Assembly: GCF_004216905.1 (NCBI RefSeq)
Contig: NZ_SGXJ01000005.1
Coordinates: 496,001 to 560,000, forward strand
Direction: 5' to 3'
Origin: Kribbella sp. VKM Ac-2569
GTDB taxonomy: Bacteria; Actinomycetota; Actinomycetes; Propionibacteriales; Kribbellaceae
Length of the DNA stretch: 64,000 nt
Shown here: positions 8,533 through 18,805 of the stretch, piece after piece
Layout of the letters: every line of letters begins with the position of its first letter
Numbering within the stretch: the stretch's first letter is position 1
Notes under the pieces: generated by a model
What the model saw: the letters and a program-made list of their open reading frames with translations, nothing else
Told to the model about the DNA's origin: nothing
The model's database searches: none
Made by a program: the position numbers and the translations under genes

Positions 8533-9721
8533 ACCGGACGGCGAGCTCGAGGACCTGCTGCGGGAGTTGACGCCGCGGGTCCTCGGCGCCGTCGTGCGTT
8601 GGTCCGGTGATTTCGCCGCGGCCGAGGACGCGGTCCAGGAGGCACTGCTCGCAGCAGCGACCACCTGGCCGCGGGACGGCCGGCCGGACAATCCGAAGAG
8701 CTGGCTGATCCAGACGGCCTCACGGCGGCTGATCGACGAGGTTCGCCAGCAGCAGGCCCGTCGGCGTCGCGAGGAGCGGGCGGCGCTGCGGGAGGTGCCG
8801 GCCGGCGAGGTCGAGGAGCACGACGACACACTGCGGTTGTTGTTCCTGTGCTGCCACCCGACGCTCACACCGGCGTCGGCGATCGCACTGACCTTGCGGG
8901 CGGTCGGCGGTCTCACCACGGCCGAGATCGCCACGGCGTACCTCGTGCCTGAGGCGACGATGGCGCAGCGCATCAGCAGGGCGAAGTCGAAGCTCAAGGG
9001 CTCCAGCTTCGAACTGGACGCCGACCCGGATCGGCTGCGCAACGTGCTGCATGTGCTGTACCTGATGTTCAACGAGGGCTACACCAGCACCAGTGGCCCG
9101 GAGCTGCACCGCAGCGACCTCTCCAGTGAGGCGATCCGCCTGACTCGCGCTGTACGGACTCAGCTGCCGGACGACGGACAGGTCACCGGACTGCTCGCTC
9201 TGATGCTGCTGACCGACGCTCGTCGCGCAGCGCGGACCGGTAAGGGCGGGGAGATCATCCCGCTGGCTGAGCAGGACAGGTCGCAGTGGGACCACGACGC
9301 CATCACAGAAGGCGTGGCACTCGCGGTCGACGCGTTCAACACGCCTCCGCTGGGCGAGTACCAGATCCAGGCAGCGATCGCCGCACTGCACGACGAGGTG
9401 GACCGCGCCGAGGACACCGACTGGCCGCAGATCCTTGGGCTGTACGGCCTCCTCGAGGACCTGTCCGGAAACCCGATGGTGAAGCTCAACCGCGCGATCG
9501 CCGCCGCCATGGTGGACGGACCGGACGCCGGCCTGAAGCTCCTCGCACCGCTGGACGACGAGCTGGCCGGCCACTACCGCCTCGACGCCACCCGCGGTCA
9601 CCTCTACGAGATGCGCGGCGACCGCGAGACCGCCGCCGAGCACTTTCGGGCGGCGGCCCGCGGTACGACGAGCTTGCCGGAACGCGACTACCTGATGACC
9701 AAGGCCGCGTCCCTGAGCTAG
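8510..9721 (+). CDS. ECF42-type RNA polymerase sigma factor with C-terminal extension
   Basis: A 403-residue extracytoplasmic-function sigma factor. Region 2 (DFAAAEDAVQEALLAA, PKSWLIQTASRRLIDEVR) and region 4 (GGLTTAEIATAYLVPEATMAQRISRAK) occupy about the first 170 residues. A long helical C-terminal extension (about 175-403) resembles TPR-type repeats, including YLMFNEGYTSTSG and LNRAIAAAM. This architecture and the overlapping upstream DGPF gene identify the ECF42 group, whose extension is thought to replace an anti-sigma factor in controlling activity. No anti-sigma gene lies nearby, consistent with that. The end overlaps the convergent asparaginase gene by 4 bp. Confidence 0.9.
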   Translation: MPISTTSEPDGELEDLLRELTPRVLGAVVRWSGDFAAAEDAVQEALLAAATTWPRDGRPDNPKSWLIQTASRRLIDEVRQQQARRRREERAALREVPAGEVEEHDDTLRLLFLCCHPTLTPASAIALTLRAVGGLTTAEIATAYLVPEATMAQRISRAKSKLKGSSFELDADPDRLRNVLHVLYLMFNEGYTSTSGPELHRSDLSSEAIRLTRAVRTQLPDDGQVTGLLALMLLTDARRAARTGKGGEIIPLAEQDRSQWDHDAITEGVALAVDAFNTPPLGEYQIQAAIAALHDEVDRAEDTDWPQILGLYGLLEDLSGNPMVKLNRAIAAAMVDGPDAGLKLLAPLDDELAGHYRLDATRGHLYEMRGDRETAAEHFRAAARGTTSLPERDYLMTKAASLS

Positions 9722-10692
9722 CTGTACTGCGCGAACGCCGCGGCGAGGTCGTCGTCCGTTGCCAGGAGCAACCGGAGCAGGATGCGCGCCTTGTACGGAT
9801 CGAGGAACCCGCCGTCGATCAGGCCGCGCTGCAACAGGTCGGTCTCCGAGCCGGGGGAGTCGTACGTGTTGCGGACGATCGAGCCGGCGCCGGTCCGTGA
9901 CGTGAGGACGACCGGCATCCGGGTCGCCAGCTCGCCGAGAACCGGTGCGAGCGTCGCCGGCACGTGTCCGACGCCGTACCCGGCGACGACGAGCCCCTGG
10001 TGTGTGTCGGCCAGGCCCTGCAGCAGCAGACCGTCGTCGTCCAGCGTGACGGTGTAGAGCGCGACGTGGATGGTGTCGAGCTCGGCAGGTTCAGCATTGC
10101 CCTGTACGCCGTCCAGCCGCAGCGGGCGTGTGAGTACGCGGACCTGGTCTTCGACGACGTGGCCGATCGGACCGGTGTTCGGTGACACGAACGTCGCCGT
10201 ACTCGTGCTGTGCGTCTTGCGCACCCAGCGCGCCGCGTGGATCTCTTCCTTGAAGACGACCAGTGCGCCCAGGTCACGTGCTGCGGGGGAGCAGGCGACG
10301 CGCAGCGCGGCCAGCAGGTTCGCAGGGCCGTCGGGACCGGCCAGGGTCGGGTTGCGCATCGCACCCGTGAACACGAGCGGCTGCGGGTGCGGCCAGACCA
10401 GGTCGGCGAGGAACGCGCTCTCTTCCAGGGTGTCGGTTCCCTGGGTGACGACGACTCCCGCGGCTCCAGCGGCGACGGCCTTGGAGGCGGCGTCGACGAC
10501 CTCGAGCAGCTTGGCGGCCGTGAGGTTGGCGCTGGGAACCTTCTCGATGTCCTGGATCTCGACCGCATGGCCAAGCTCGGGGAGCCCGGGCATCGCGGCG
10601 GTGAGGTCGTCACCGGTAAGGCGACGGGTGCCGGCCATCGAGATGGTCCCGCCCAGCGTGAACAACGCGACGCTCACTAGGTCTCTCCTCAT
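9718..10692 (-). CDS. L-asparaginase, type I/II fold
   Basis: Hydrolyses L-asparagine to aspartate and ammonia. The 324-residue product begins MRRDLVSVALFTLGGTIS with the nucleophile T12 in the TLGGTI signature. The second catalytic cluster is TQGTDTLEES (T86, D87), with the catalytic Lys likely K159 in VRKTHS. No signal peptide is seen, so it is probably cytoplasmic. ATG 10692 is chosen over an in-frame ATG 51 bp upstream because it makes an ATGA overlap with the preceding XRE-cupin gene and gives the normal family N-terminus. Coupling to a regulator gene suggests controlled nitrogen or amino-acid catabolism. Confidence 0.93.
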   Translation of the reverse strand: MRRDLVSVALFTLGGTISMAGTRRLTGDDLTAAMPGLPELGHAVEIQDIEKVPSANLTAAKLLEVVDAASKAVAAGAAGVVVTQGTDTLEESAFLADLVWPHPQPLVFTGAMRNPTLAGPDGPANLLAALRVACSPAARDLGALVVFKEEIHAARWVRKTHSTSTATFVSPNTGPIGHVVEDQVRVLTRPLRLDGVQGNAEPAELDTIHVALYTVTLDDDGLLLQGLADTHQGLVVAGYGVGHVPATLAPVLGELATRMPVVLTSRTGAGSIVRNTYDSPGSETDLLQRGLIDGGFLDPYKARILLRLLLATDDDLAAAFAQYS

Positions 10693-11264
10693 GTAGTGCG
10701 AGCTCTGACGTGCATCCGCTCCCCCTGCGGGCCGTAAAGACATAGCACCTCGGTCGGTCCAGGTCCCGGGTTGGAGAACCAGTGCGGCACCCGGCAGTCG
10801 AACTCGACCGCCTCACCCTCCTTGACGATGAAGTCCTGGTCACCGAGCTTCAGCCGGATGCGGCCCGAAAGCACGTAGAACCAGTCGTAGCCCTCGTGGG
10901 TCTTCTGCACCACGTCATTGCCCGGATAACCCGCCGGCAGGATCTGCTTGAACGCCTGCAGCCCGCCCGGCCGCCGACTCAGGGGAACGTGAATGGTGCC
11001 GTGACGCTTGATCGGTTTCTGGTAGATCCGCGGGTCTCCGGTCGGCGGTGCGTCGACCAGTTCGTCCAGCTGCACCTGGTGCGCCCGGGCCAGCGGCAGC
11101 AGCAGTTCCAGCGTCGGGCGGCGCTGCCCGGACTCCAGCCGGGACAGTGTGCTGACCGAGATACCGGTCGTCTCGGACAGCTGGGCGAGCGTCGTGCCAC
11201 GCTCGCTTCGGAGCGCCCGCAGCCGCGGTCCGACCGACTCGAGAACGTCCTCGTCGTTTGCCAT
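10689..11264 (-). CDS. XRE-family regulator with C-terminal cupin domain
   Basis: A 191-residue transcriptional regulator. The N-terminal helix-turn-helix (about residues 12-66) contains TLAQLSETTGISVSTLSRLE; the C-terminal half is a cupin sensor (EGYDWFYVLSGRIRLKLG, EAVEFDCRVPHWF). HTH_3-cupin proteins often sense small metabolites and control an adjacent gene. Here the stop overlaps the L-asparaginase start (ATGA), so the two form an operon and local control is likely. It is divergent from a flavoprotein gene across 76 bp, which has AT-rich DNA with ACAA-n3-TTGT arms just upstream of this start. Confidence 0.92.
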   Translation of the reverse strand: MANDEDVLESVGPRLRALRSERGTTLAQLSETTGISVSTLSRLESGQRRPTLELLLPLARAHQVQLDELVDAPPTGDPRIYQKPIKRHGTIHVPLSRRPGGLQAFKQILPAGYPGNDVVQKTHEGYDWFYVLSGRIRLKLGDQDFIVKEGEAVEFDCRVPHWFSNPGPGPTEVLCLYGPQGERMHVRARTT

Positions 11265-11340
11265 ACCGGCAACAATACTTGTCGAAAATGAAAATCACGA
11301 CGCATCCTCGGTTCAGACGCTAGAAGAGAGGAGTCCAGAG

Positions 11341-12288
11341 ATGACGAAGTACGACGTGATCGTGATCGGCGGCGGCGCGGCCGGGCTGAGCGGGGCGCTG
11401 GCACTGGTCCGGTTCCGCCGGTCCGTGCTCGTGATCGACGACGGTACGCCGCGCAACGCGCCCGCCGACGGCGTGCACAACTTCCTGACGCGTGACGGCG
11501 TACCGCCCGGGGAGATCTACGCGATCGGCCGCCAGGAGGTGCAGGGGTACGGCGGTGAGTTCGTCGACGGCACGGTGACCACGGCCCGGCGCGACGACGA
11601 TGGGTTCACGGTCGAGTTGGCCGACGGTACGACGTACCGGAGCAGGCGACTGCTGGTGACGACAGGGCTGACTGACGTGCTGCCCGACGTACCTGGGCTG
11701 GTGGAGCGGTGGGGAAAGGACGTGGTGCATTGCCCGTACTGCCACGGGTGGGAGGTACAGGACCAGGCCATCGGCGTACTGGCGACCAGTTCCATGGCAA
11801 TGCACCAGGTGCAGCTCTTCCGGCAGTTGAGTGATGACGTGACGCTGTTCCTGCACACCGCGCCGGAGCCGACCGAGGAGCAGTGGGAGGCGCTGGCTGC
11901 TCGCGGAATCGCCGTAGTACAAGGGAAGGTCGAGCAGGTCGAGATCACGGACGACCGGATCACCGGTGTACGGCTGGAGGGCGGCACGGTCGTTCCGCGG
12001 CAGGCGCTGGCGATTCAGACGACCATGCGGGCACGCGCCGGCTTCCTGGCCGACCTGGGCCTGGAGACCACTCTGGTGGAGTCGAACGGAGTAGAGGTCG
12101 GTACTGCGGTCCAGGTCGACGCCATGGGTGCCACGGAAGTCCCTGGTGTTTTCGCGGCCGGCAACGTCAGCAACCCGATGGCGCAGGTCATGCCGTCCGC
12201 AGCGGCCGGATTGGCGGCTGCTGGAGGTATCAACTTCGACCTGATCACCGAAGAGACGCGTCTGGCAGTAGCAGCGCGCAGTAGTTGA
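11341..12288 (+). CDS. Thioredoxin-reductase-like NAD(P)/FAD-dependent oxidoreductase
   Basis: A 315-residue two-dinucleotide-fold flavoprotein. The FAD motif VIGGGAAGLSGALAL is at the N-terminus, the redox-active pair C131-x2-C134 sits in HCPYCHGWEV, and the C-terminal FAD-binding segment is GVFAAGNVSNPMAQV. This resembles thioredoxin reductase and the related bacillithiol/dithiol oxidoreductases, but thioredoxin is not adjacent, so the substrate is unknown. ATG 11341 is preferred over an in-frame start 192 bp upstream because AGAGAGGAG lies just before it and the fold begins directly after. It is divergent from the XRE-cupin gene. Confidence 0.9.
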   Translation: MTKYDVIVIGGGAAGLSGALALVRFRRSVLVIDDGTPRNAPADGVHNFLTRDGVPPGEIYAIGRQEVQGYGGEFVDGTVTTARRDDDGFTVELADGTTYRSRRLLVTTGLTDVLPDVPGLVERWGKDVVHCPYCHGWEVQDQAIGVLATSSMAMHQVQLFRQLSDDVTLFLHTAPEPTEEQWEALAARGIAVVQGKVEQVEITDDRITGVRLEGGTVVPRQALAIQTTMRARAGFLADLGLETTLVESNGVEVGTAVQVDAMGATEVPGVFAAGNVSNPMAQVMPSAAAGLAAAGGINFDLITEETRLAVAARSS

Positions 12289-12315
12289 GGAGTTGAATAG
12301 GGGCCGGGAGGGTGG

Positions 12316-12759
12316 ATGCAAGACACGGTCGACCCGGACTTCGCCTCGTTCGTCGATGCGCGGCAGGGCAGATGGCTCCGTTCGGCGTACCTCGTGTACG
12401 GCGACCTGCACCGAGCCGAAGAGCTACTGCTGCGCGCCTTCACTCAGCTGTCCGTGCGCTGGACCAGGGTCGACGACCCGGACGCCTTCGTCCAGCGCAT
12501 GCTCTACCAGCCGGCCCTGCGTCCGTGGAACCGGGCGAAACCGTTTCCGGACGAGGAAGACCCGGTGAAGCTCGCACTGGCCGAGCTGACGCCCGCACAA
12601 CGCACGGTGTTTGTGCTGCTGCACCTGGAGGAGCTGACCGAGTTCGAGGTGTCCGAGCTGCTCGGTCTCTCGCACACCGCCGTACACGCCCACGGCATGA
12701 GCGCCTTCGGCCGCTTCCGTACGGCGATGGGCGCGGGGGACTGGCGTGATGCCCGATGA
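12316..12759 (+). CDS. SigE-family ECF RNA polymerase sigma factor
   Basis: A short (147-residue) ECF sigma factor of the actinobacterial SigE-like group. Region 2 is reduced (DFASFVDARQGRWLRSAYLVYGD, AEELLLRAF) and region 4 contains LTPAQRTVFVLLHLEELTEFEVSELLGLSHTAV-type sequence at about residues 90-130. ATG 12316 is preceded by GGGAGGG. The 3' end overlaps the next gene by an ATGA, pointing to a sigma factor/membrane-partner operon. Such proteins are typically 150-180 residues, so this one is at the short end. The regulon cannot be told from sequence. Confidence 0.85.
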   Translation: MQDTVDPDFASFVDARQGRWLRSAYLVYGDLHRAEELLLRAFTQLSVRWTRVDDPDAFVQRMLYQPALRPWNRAKPFPDEEDPVKLALAELTPAQRTVFVLLHLEELTEFEVSELLGLSHTAVHAHGMSAFGRFRTAMGAGDWRDAR

Positions 12760-13991
12760 GGCGGGAGGACGTGCAGCCTCTGCTGCTCCAGGCGGCCGAC
12801 CAGCTACCTGAGCCTGAGCTGGCCGACGCAGCGTGGGCAGCCGGCGTGAGAGTCAGCCGGCGTCGGCGCCGTACCGTCGTGATCAGCGTGATCGCCTTCA
12901 TCGTGCTGGCGATCGTCGCGTCGATCCTGATCGAGGTCGGTACGTCGGGCAACGCCGACATCACACCCCCGACGACTCCGCCCGGGTACATCGAAGCGTC
13001 CGGCAAGATCAGCGGGATCGACTACTGGGTCGCGCCGCCGCCGGGCAGCGAACGCTTCCTCGACCGGCTCGATACTCCGCTCGGCGATCGCCTGGAGTTG
13101 CCGGACAAGGTCCGTCCACTGGCGAAACACACGCTCGAGACCGTCGCTGCCGTCGTTCTGGTGAAGCAGGGCGATCGCTATGCACCGGTGCTGCTCGGCG
13201 CGGACGGGTCCTGGGCCAAGGCCGACGTCGGCCTCGTCACGGTCGGCGGCGAGTCGCCTCTCAGCCCGGGAGCGATCTCTCCGTACGGTCGGGTCGTCGC
13301 GTTCCCCCAGCCGGGTGAGCTGATCACGGTGAATGCGACGACGGCCGAGATCTCGCGCATTCCCCTGCCCGCCGGTGAGTTCCGCAGCGTGTCCTGGGTG
13401 CAGGACGAGCAGCGCGTGCTGATCAGCGGGCCGGGCGCCGCCTACCAGGTGGTCGTCGGAGAAGGTGGTGACGGAGAGCAGGCAGTGATCCCGGTCTCCG
13501 CGACGGACGACCCGGAAGAGATCACGTCGCCGTACCGGATCCAGACCGGCGCCGTCATGCGGTACCTGTTCAACGGCCGGTGGATGGAGGACGGTCCTCT
13601 CACCCTGCCCGTCCGGTCCTGGCAGGGGCAGACGATGTCGTCGAACTCCGCCGCGGCGCGCCTCTTCATCGCGGAGAAGCTCCCGGAGGTCCCGACGAGG
13701 GTGTCACAGCCTCAGGTGCTGGCCGCGATCTCCACGCTGCGGACGCTGCCCAGCCGGCTGCTGGTGCTCGGAGAACCACAAGACAATCCCCCGACCTACG
13801 AGGGGGCGGGGGATCGTCCGTTCGTGCGTGTGGCAGGCTGCTGCGCCGTACTCGGCTGGTACGACGACAGCAACGTGCTGTTCCGGGTCCACGGCTGGGT
13901 CTTGGCCTGGAACCTTGAAAGCGGACGGGTCCGACGCGTCACCGAGATGCGCGTGGACCAGGTGGCTCTGGGCCCCGGACTACGGCTCTGA
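12756..13991 (+). CDS. Single-pass membrane protein, likely partner of the SigE-type sigma factor
   Basis: A 411-residue protein of unknown function. The cytoplasmic N-terminus (about 1-38) is followed by a basic patch SRRRRRT and one membrane helix (about 39-61, VVISVIAFIVLAIVASILI), then a roughly 350-residue outward-facing domain rich in short beta-like stretches. The start overlaps the sigma gene stop (ATGA), so the two are translationally coupled. Position and topology fit an anti-sigma or signal-input protein, but I see no zinc-binding ZAS motif in the short N-terminal part. The end overlaps the convergent TetR gene by 12 bp. Confidence 0.72.
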   Translation: MRREDVQPLLLQAADQLPEPELADAAWAAGVRVSRRRRRTVVISVIAFIVLAIVASILIEVGTSGNADITPPTTPPGYIEASGKISGIDYWVAPPPGSERFLDRLDTPLGDRLELPDKVRPLAKHTLETVAAVVLVKQGDRYAPVLLGADGSWAKADVGLVTVGGESPLSPGAISPYGRVVAFPQPGELITVNATTAEISRIPLPAGEFRSVSWVQDEQRVLISGPGAAYQVVVGEGGDGEQAVIPVSATDDPEEITSPYRIQTGAVMRYLFNGRWMEDGPLTLPVRSWQGQTMSSNSAAARLFIAEKLPEVPTRVSQPQVLAAISTLRTLPSRLLVLGEPQDNPPTYEGAGDRPFVRVAGCCAVLGWYDDSNVLFRVHGWVLAWNLESGRVRRVTEMRVDQVALGPGLRL

Positions 13992-14594
13992 GACAGGCAA
14001 CTCGAGTACTGCGCGCAGTGTGATGTCGGCCAGGCGATCGGCATCGTCGGGCGGCGGCATCGGTTGTCCGGTCAGGGCTCGGATCACGAACACCCCGGCC
14101 ATCCACTCGACCATCAGCACCGGGTCCGCGGTGCTCTTGATCGGTTCGCCACGCTCCCGTGCGCGCTCAAGTGCTTGCCGGGTGAGCTCGATCCGGCGTT
14201 CCAGTACACCTCGGTAGATCGCGGCGGACCGCTCGTCGCGGTTCGCCTCCGAGACCGCCAGGCGAATCATCGCCCGGCCGTACTCGCTGTTCGCGAACGC
14301 CAGCGCGACGCGGTAGACCTGGCGCAGGTCACCCGCGATCGAACCGGTGTCAGCGTCCGGGATCTCCAGGTCGAACAAATCGGCCATGGCGTCGTTGGCG
14401 AGCTGCTCCTTGCTGGCCCACCGCCGATAGATCGTCGCTTTGCCGACCCCCGCGGCCTCGGCGACGTCGTCCACCGTCATTCCTTCGAATCCCCGCTCCA
14501 GCAGTAGTTGCACGGCGTACCGGCGGATCCTCGGCTCCGCTTCCGGGTCCCGTGGTCTGCCGCGGCGCGGCCTCACCCCGTGGTTCGGCTCCAT
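13980..14594 (-). CDS. TetR/AcrR-family transcriptional regulator
   Basis: A 204-residue TetR regulator. The DNA-binding domain follows a basic leader (VRPRRGRPRDPEAEPRIRRY) and has the helix-turn-helix MTVDDVAEAAGVGKATIYRR (about residues 39-58). The C-terminal ligand domain is of the TetR_C_11-like kind (AVSEANRDERSAAIYRGVLE). ATG 14594 is chosen because GGGGAACGACGAA precedes it and the usual basic N-terminus follows; a longer frame upstream does not look like the family. It is divergent from amtB but has no evident functional link to nitrogen control. Confidence 0.9.
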   Translation of the reverse strand: MEPNHGVRPRRGRPRDPEAEPRIRRYAVQLLLERGFEGMTVDDVAEAAGVGKATIYRRWASKEQLANDAMADLFDLEIPDADTGSIAGDLRQVYRVALAFANSEYGRAMIRLAVSEANRDERSAAIYRGVLERRIELTRQALERARERGEPIKSTADPVLMVEWMAGVFVIRALTGQPMPPPDDADRLADITLRAVLELPVSEP

Positions 14595-14718
14595 TTCGTC
14601 GTTCCCCAGCTCAGACGGGTGCAGTGGCGCGGCTGCTGCCCGTGTGGTCCAGGCCAGAGTGCCACATGTTGGCCTTCGGTGAGCCATGTCACCTCGATGT
14701 CACCTGGGAGCCCGCTTT

Positions 14719-14756
14719 GTCACATGCCTGAAACAAACGGACCGATCGGCTGAAAC
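14719..14756 (+). promoter_or_regulatory. GlnR-type nitrogen box upstream of amtB
   Basis: GTCAC (14719-14723), six bases, GAAAC (14730-14734), six bases, a degenerate ACCGA (14741-14745), six bases, GAAAC (14752-14756). This 11-bp phasing is the known a-b-a-b layout of actinobacterial GlnR boxes, GTnAC-n6-GAAAC repeated. Two further GTCAC motifs at 14688 and 14699 are also 11 bp apart. amtB-glnK-glnD operons are established GlnR targets in Streptomyces and Mycobacterium. Confidence 0.75.
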
Positions 14757-14867
14757 GGCGCGCCGACACCGTGTGCGTTGTGGCCAGCGGCGGGCTCCCC
14801 GGCGTTGTGGAGACCTCCCCGACTGAGGACGCCGGCCACCCCCAGTTCGATGGAAGGGATGACGTTG

Positions 14868-16537
<1,670 letters not shown>

Positions 16538-18796
16538 ATGCTGGATCGAGCAGAGCAGCGGCGCGGTCGTGCCGAAGAGGCCGACGCGCTGCTGCAGTTG
16601 CTGCTCGCAAAGGCTTGTGACGCCCTCGGTGTACCTACCGAGGGCGTCGCCCTGGTTGCGGTGGGCGGCTACGGGCGTGAGGAGCTGTCGCCGTACAGCG
16701 ACCTCGACGTGATGCTCGTGCACGCCGAGGGGTACCCGCGGCTCGACGAGCTGGCTGCCCAGATCTGGTACCCGCTGTGGGACTCGAGGACCAAGCTGGA
16801 CCACAGCGTCCGCACCCTGGCCGAAGCGCGGCAGGCCGCAGCAGACGACGACCGCGTGGCCCTGGGACTGCTCGACGCACGACATGTCGCGGGGGACACG
16901 CATCTGACGCTGCAGCTGCGTTCGGTGCTGATGGCGGACTGGCGACGTACTGCGAAGTCCCGGCTGCCCGGGCTGGCCGAGGCGTGCCGCGACCGGGCGT
17001 CCACGGTCGGAGAGCTCGCACACCTCGCGGAGCCCGACCTGAAGGAGGCGTACGGCGGTCTGCGCGATGCCGTCGTACTGCGGGCGTTGGTGGCGTCGTG
17101 GTTGGTCGACGTACCGCATCCTGTGCTGGAGCGCGCACGGCGGGACCTGCTCGAAGTCCGCGACGCACTGCACGAGGTGGCTGGTCGCGCGACCGACAGG
17201 CTTGTCGCCGACCTGGCCGGGGAAGTGGCGGCTGGGCTCGGGATGTCGGGGCGGGACGAGCTGCTGCGGCACGTGTACGCGACGGGTCGGACGCTCGCGC
17301 ACGTGTGTGACGTGTCCTGGCGGCGCGTCGAGAGCTTGATGACCAAGCCGCCGCGGTCCCGGCGTCGTCAGCGGAGCGGTGGGCCGTTGCTGCTCGCACT
17401 GGACGAGGGTGTGGGCCAGCACGAGGGCGAAGTCGTGCTGATGCCGGACGCGCGTCCGGAGCGGGACCCTGTCCTCGGACTGCGTGCTGCTGCAGTTGCT
17501 GCGGACCGTGAGCTCGTGCTGTCGCCTGCTGTCTGTGCGCGGCTGGCAGCGTCGGCTGCGGACCTGCCCGAGCCGTGGCCGGGGGAGGCGCGGCGGTTGC
17601 TGTGCGCCCTGCTCGGTGCGGGCAGCGGATTGCTTGAAGTGTGGGAAGCGCTGGATCAGGCCGGGTACATCTCCCGGATCCTGCCCGAGTGGGACGCCGT
17701 ACGGTTCCGGCCGCCGCAGTCGGCGATCCACCGGTTCACCGTCGACCGGCATTTGCTGGAGACCTGTGTCGAGGCGTCCGCGATGGTGCGCGACGTACGG
17801 CGACCTGACTTGTTGCTGGTGGCTGCTCTGGTGCATGACCTGGGCAAGTCGCTCGACGGCGACCACAGCGTCACCGGTGCCGGCATCGCGGCTCGGGTGG
17901 CCCGTCGCATCGGCTTCAGCGAGGCCGACGCCGACACGATCACGCTGCTGGTCCGACAGCACCTCATGCTCGCGCAGGTCGCCACCCGGCGAGACCTGGA
18001 AGACCCGATGACCGTGGACATGGTCGTCGGCATCGTGCGCAGCACCGAGACGCTGGACCTACTGGAGGCCCTCACGTACGCCGATGCGCGGGCAGCCGGT
18101 CCGGCTGCGTCGTCGCCGTGGCGGATGCGCCTGGTCGGTGAGCTCTGCCGGCGCGTGCGCGGTGAGCTGGCTGGTGGTGGCGAGGGCATGTGGACCGAGG
18201 CACCGCCCGTTGCGGTGCCCGTGCTGCATCAGGTGGTTGGTGTGGGGCGGCTCGGCGTCACAGTGTCCGACCATCACGGCGACCTGCGAGTGAACGTCGC
18301 CGTACCCGATCAAGTGGGGACGCTGTCGACCGTTGCCGCCGTACTCGCGGTGGAGCGGCTGGCGGTCCGGTCCGCGGTCATAACGTCTGTTGACGGGCTG
18401 GGCATTTCGCAGTGGACCGTCGCTGGATCGCCTCCCGATCCGGTGCGGCTACGTGACCGGCTCGCGGTGGCGCTGCGTGACTCGACCGACGTCGTACGGC
18501 GGTTGGCCGCACGGGACTCGTCGCGCGCTCGTGTCGCGAGTCGCGTGGACCTGTTGCCGGAAGCGTCGGAGACAGCCACGGTGCTGCAGGTGCGTGCCCA
18601 CGACCGTCCGGGCCTGCTGTACGACGTCACGGCGGCGATCGCCTCGACTGGTGCGGACATCCGCTCCGCACACGTCAGCACCCTCGGTGCAGAGTGTGTG
18701 GACGTCTTCTACCTCACCGACAGCCACGGTGCGCCGCTCGAATCCGAGGACGCGCGGACGACCGCAAAGTCAGTGCTGGATCGACTGACCTTCTAG
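16538..18796 (+). CDS. glnD: PII nucleotidyltransferase/deadenylylase GlnD
   Basis: Bifunctional enzyme that modifies and demodifies PII according to nitrogen status. The 752-residue product has the nucleotidyltransferase motif GGYGREELSPYSDLDV (43-58, D55 and D57 metal ligands), a central helical GlnD domain, an HD hydrolase domain with H433-D434 in VHDLGKSLDGDHS, and two C-terminal ACT domains (about 583-655 and 682-752, the latter with HDRPGLLYDVTAAIA). In actinobacteria the modification is adenylylation. Length is shorter than the roughly 860-890 residues of enterobacterial GlnD but normal for this group. It starts directly after the glnK TAG. Confidence 0.95.
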   Translation: MLDRAEQRRGRAEEADALLQLLLAKACDALGVPTEGVALVAVGGYGREELSPYSDLDVMLVHAEGYPRLDELAAQIWYPLWDSRTKLDHSVRTLAEARQAAADDDRVALGLLDARHVAGDTHLTLQLRSVLMADWRRTAKSRLPGLAEACRDRASTVGELAHLAEPDLKEAYGGLRDAVVLRALVASWLVDVPHPVLERARRDLLEVRDALHEVAGRATDRLVADLAGEVAAGLGMSGRDELLRHVYATGRTLAHVCDVSWRRVESLMTKPPRSRRRQRSGGPLLLALDEGVGQHEGEVVLMPDARPERDPVLGLRAAAVAADRELVLSPAVCARLAASAADLPEPWPGEARRLLCALLGAGSGLLEVWEALDQAGYISRILPEWDAVRFRPPQSAIHRFTVDRHLLETCVEASAMVRDVRRPDLLLVAALVHDLGKSLDGDHSVTGAGIAARVARRIGFSEADADTITLLVRQHLMLAQVATRRDLEDPMTVDMVVGIVRSTETLDLLEALTYADARAAGPAASSPWRMRLVGELCRRVRGELAGGGEGMWTEAPPVAVPVLHQVVGVGRLGVTVSDHHGDLRVNVAVPDQVGTLSTVAAVLAVERLAVRSAVITSVDGLGISQWTVAGSPPDPVRLRDRLAVALRDSTDVVRRLAARDSSRARVASRVDLLPEASETATVLQVRAHDRPGLLYDVTAAIASTGADIRSAHVSTLGAECVDVFYLTDSHGAPLESEDARTTAKSVLDRLTF

Positions 18797-18805
18797 TCTC
18801 GGCAC

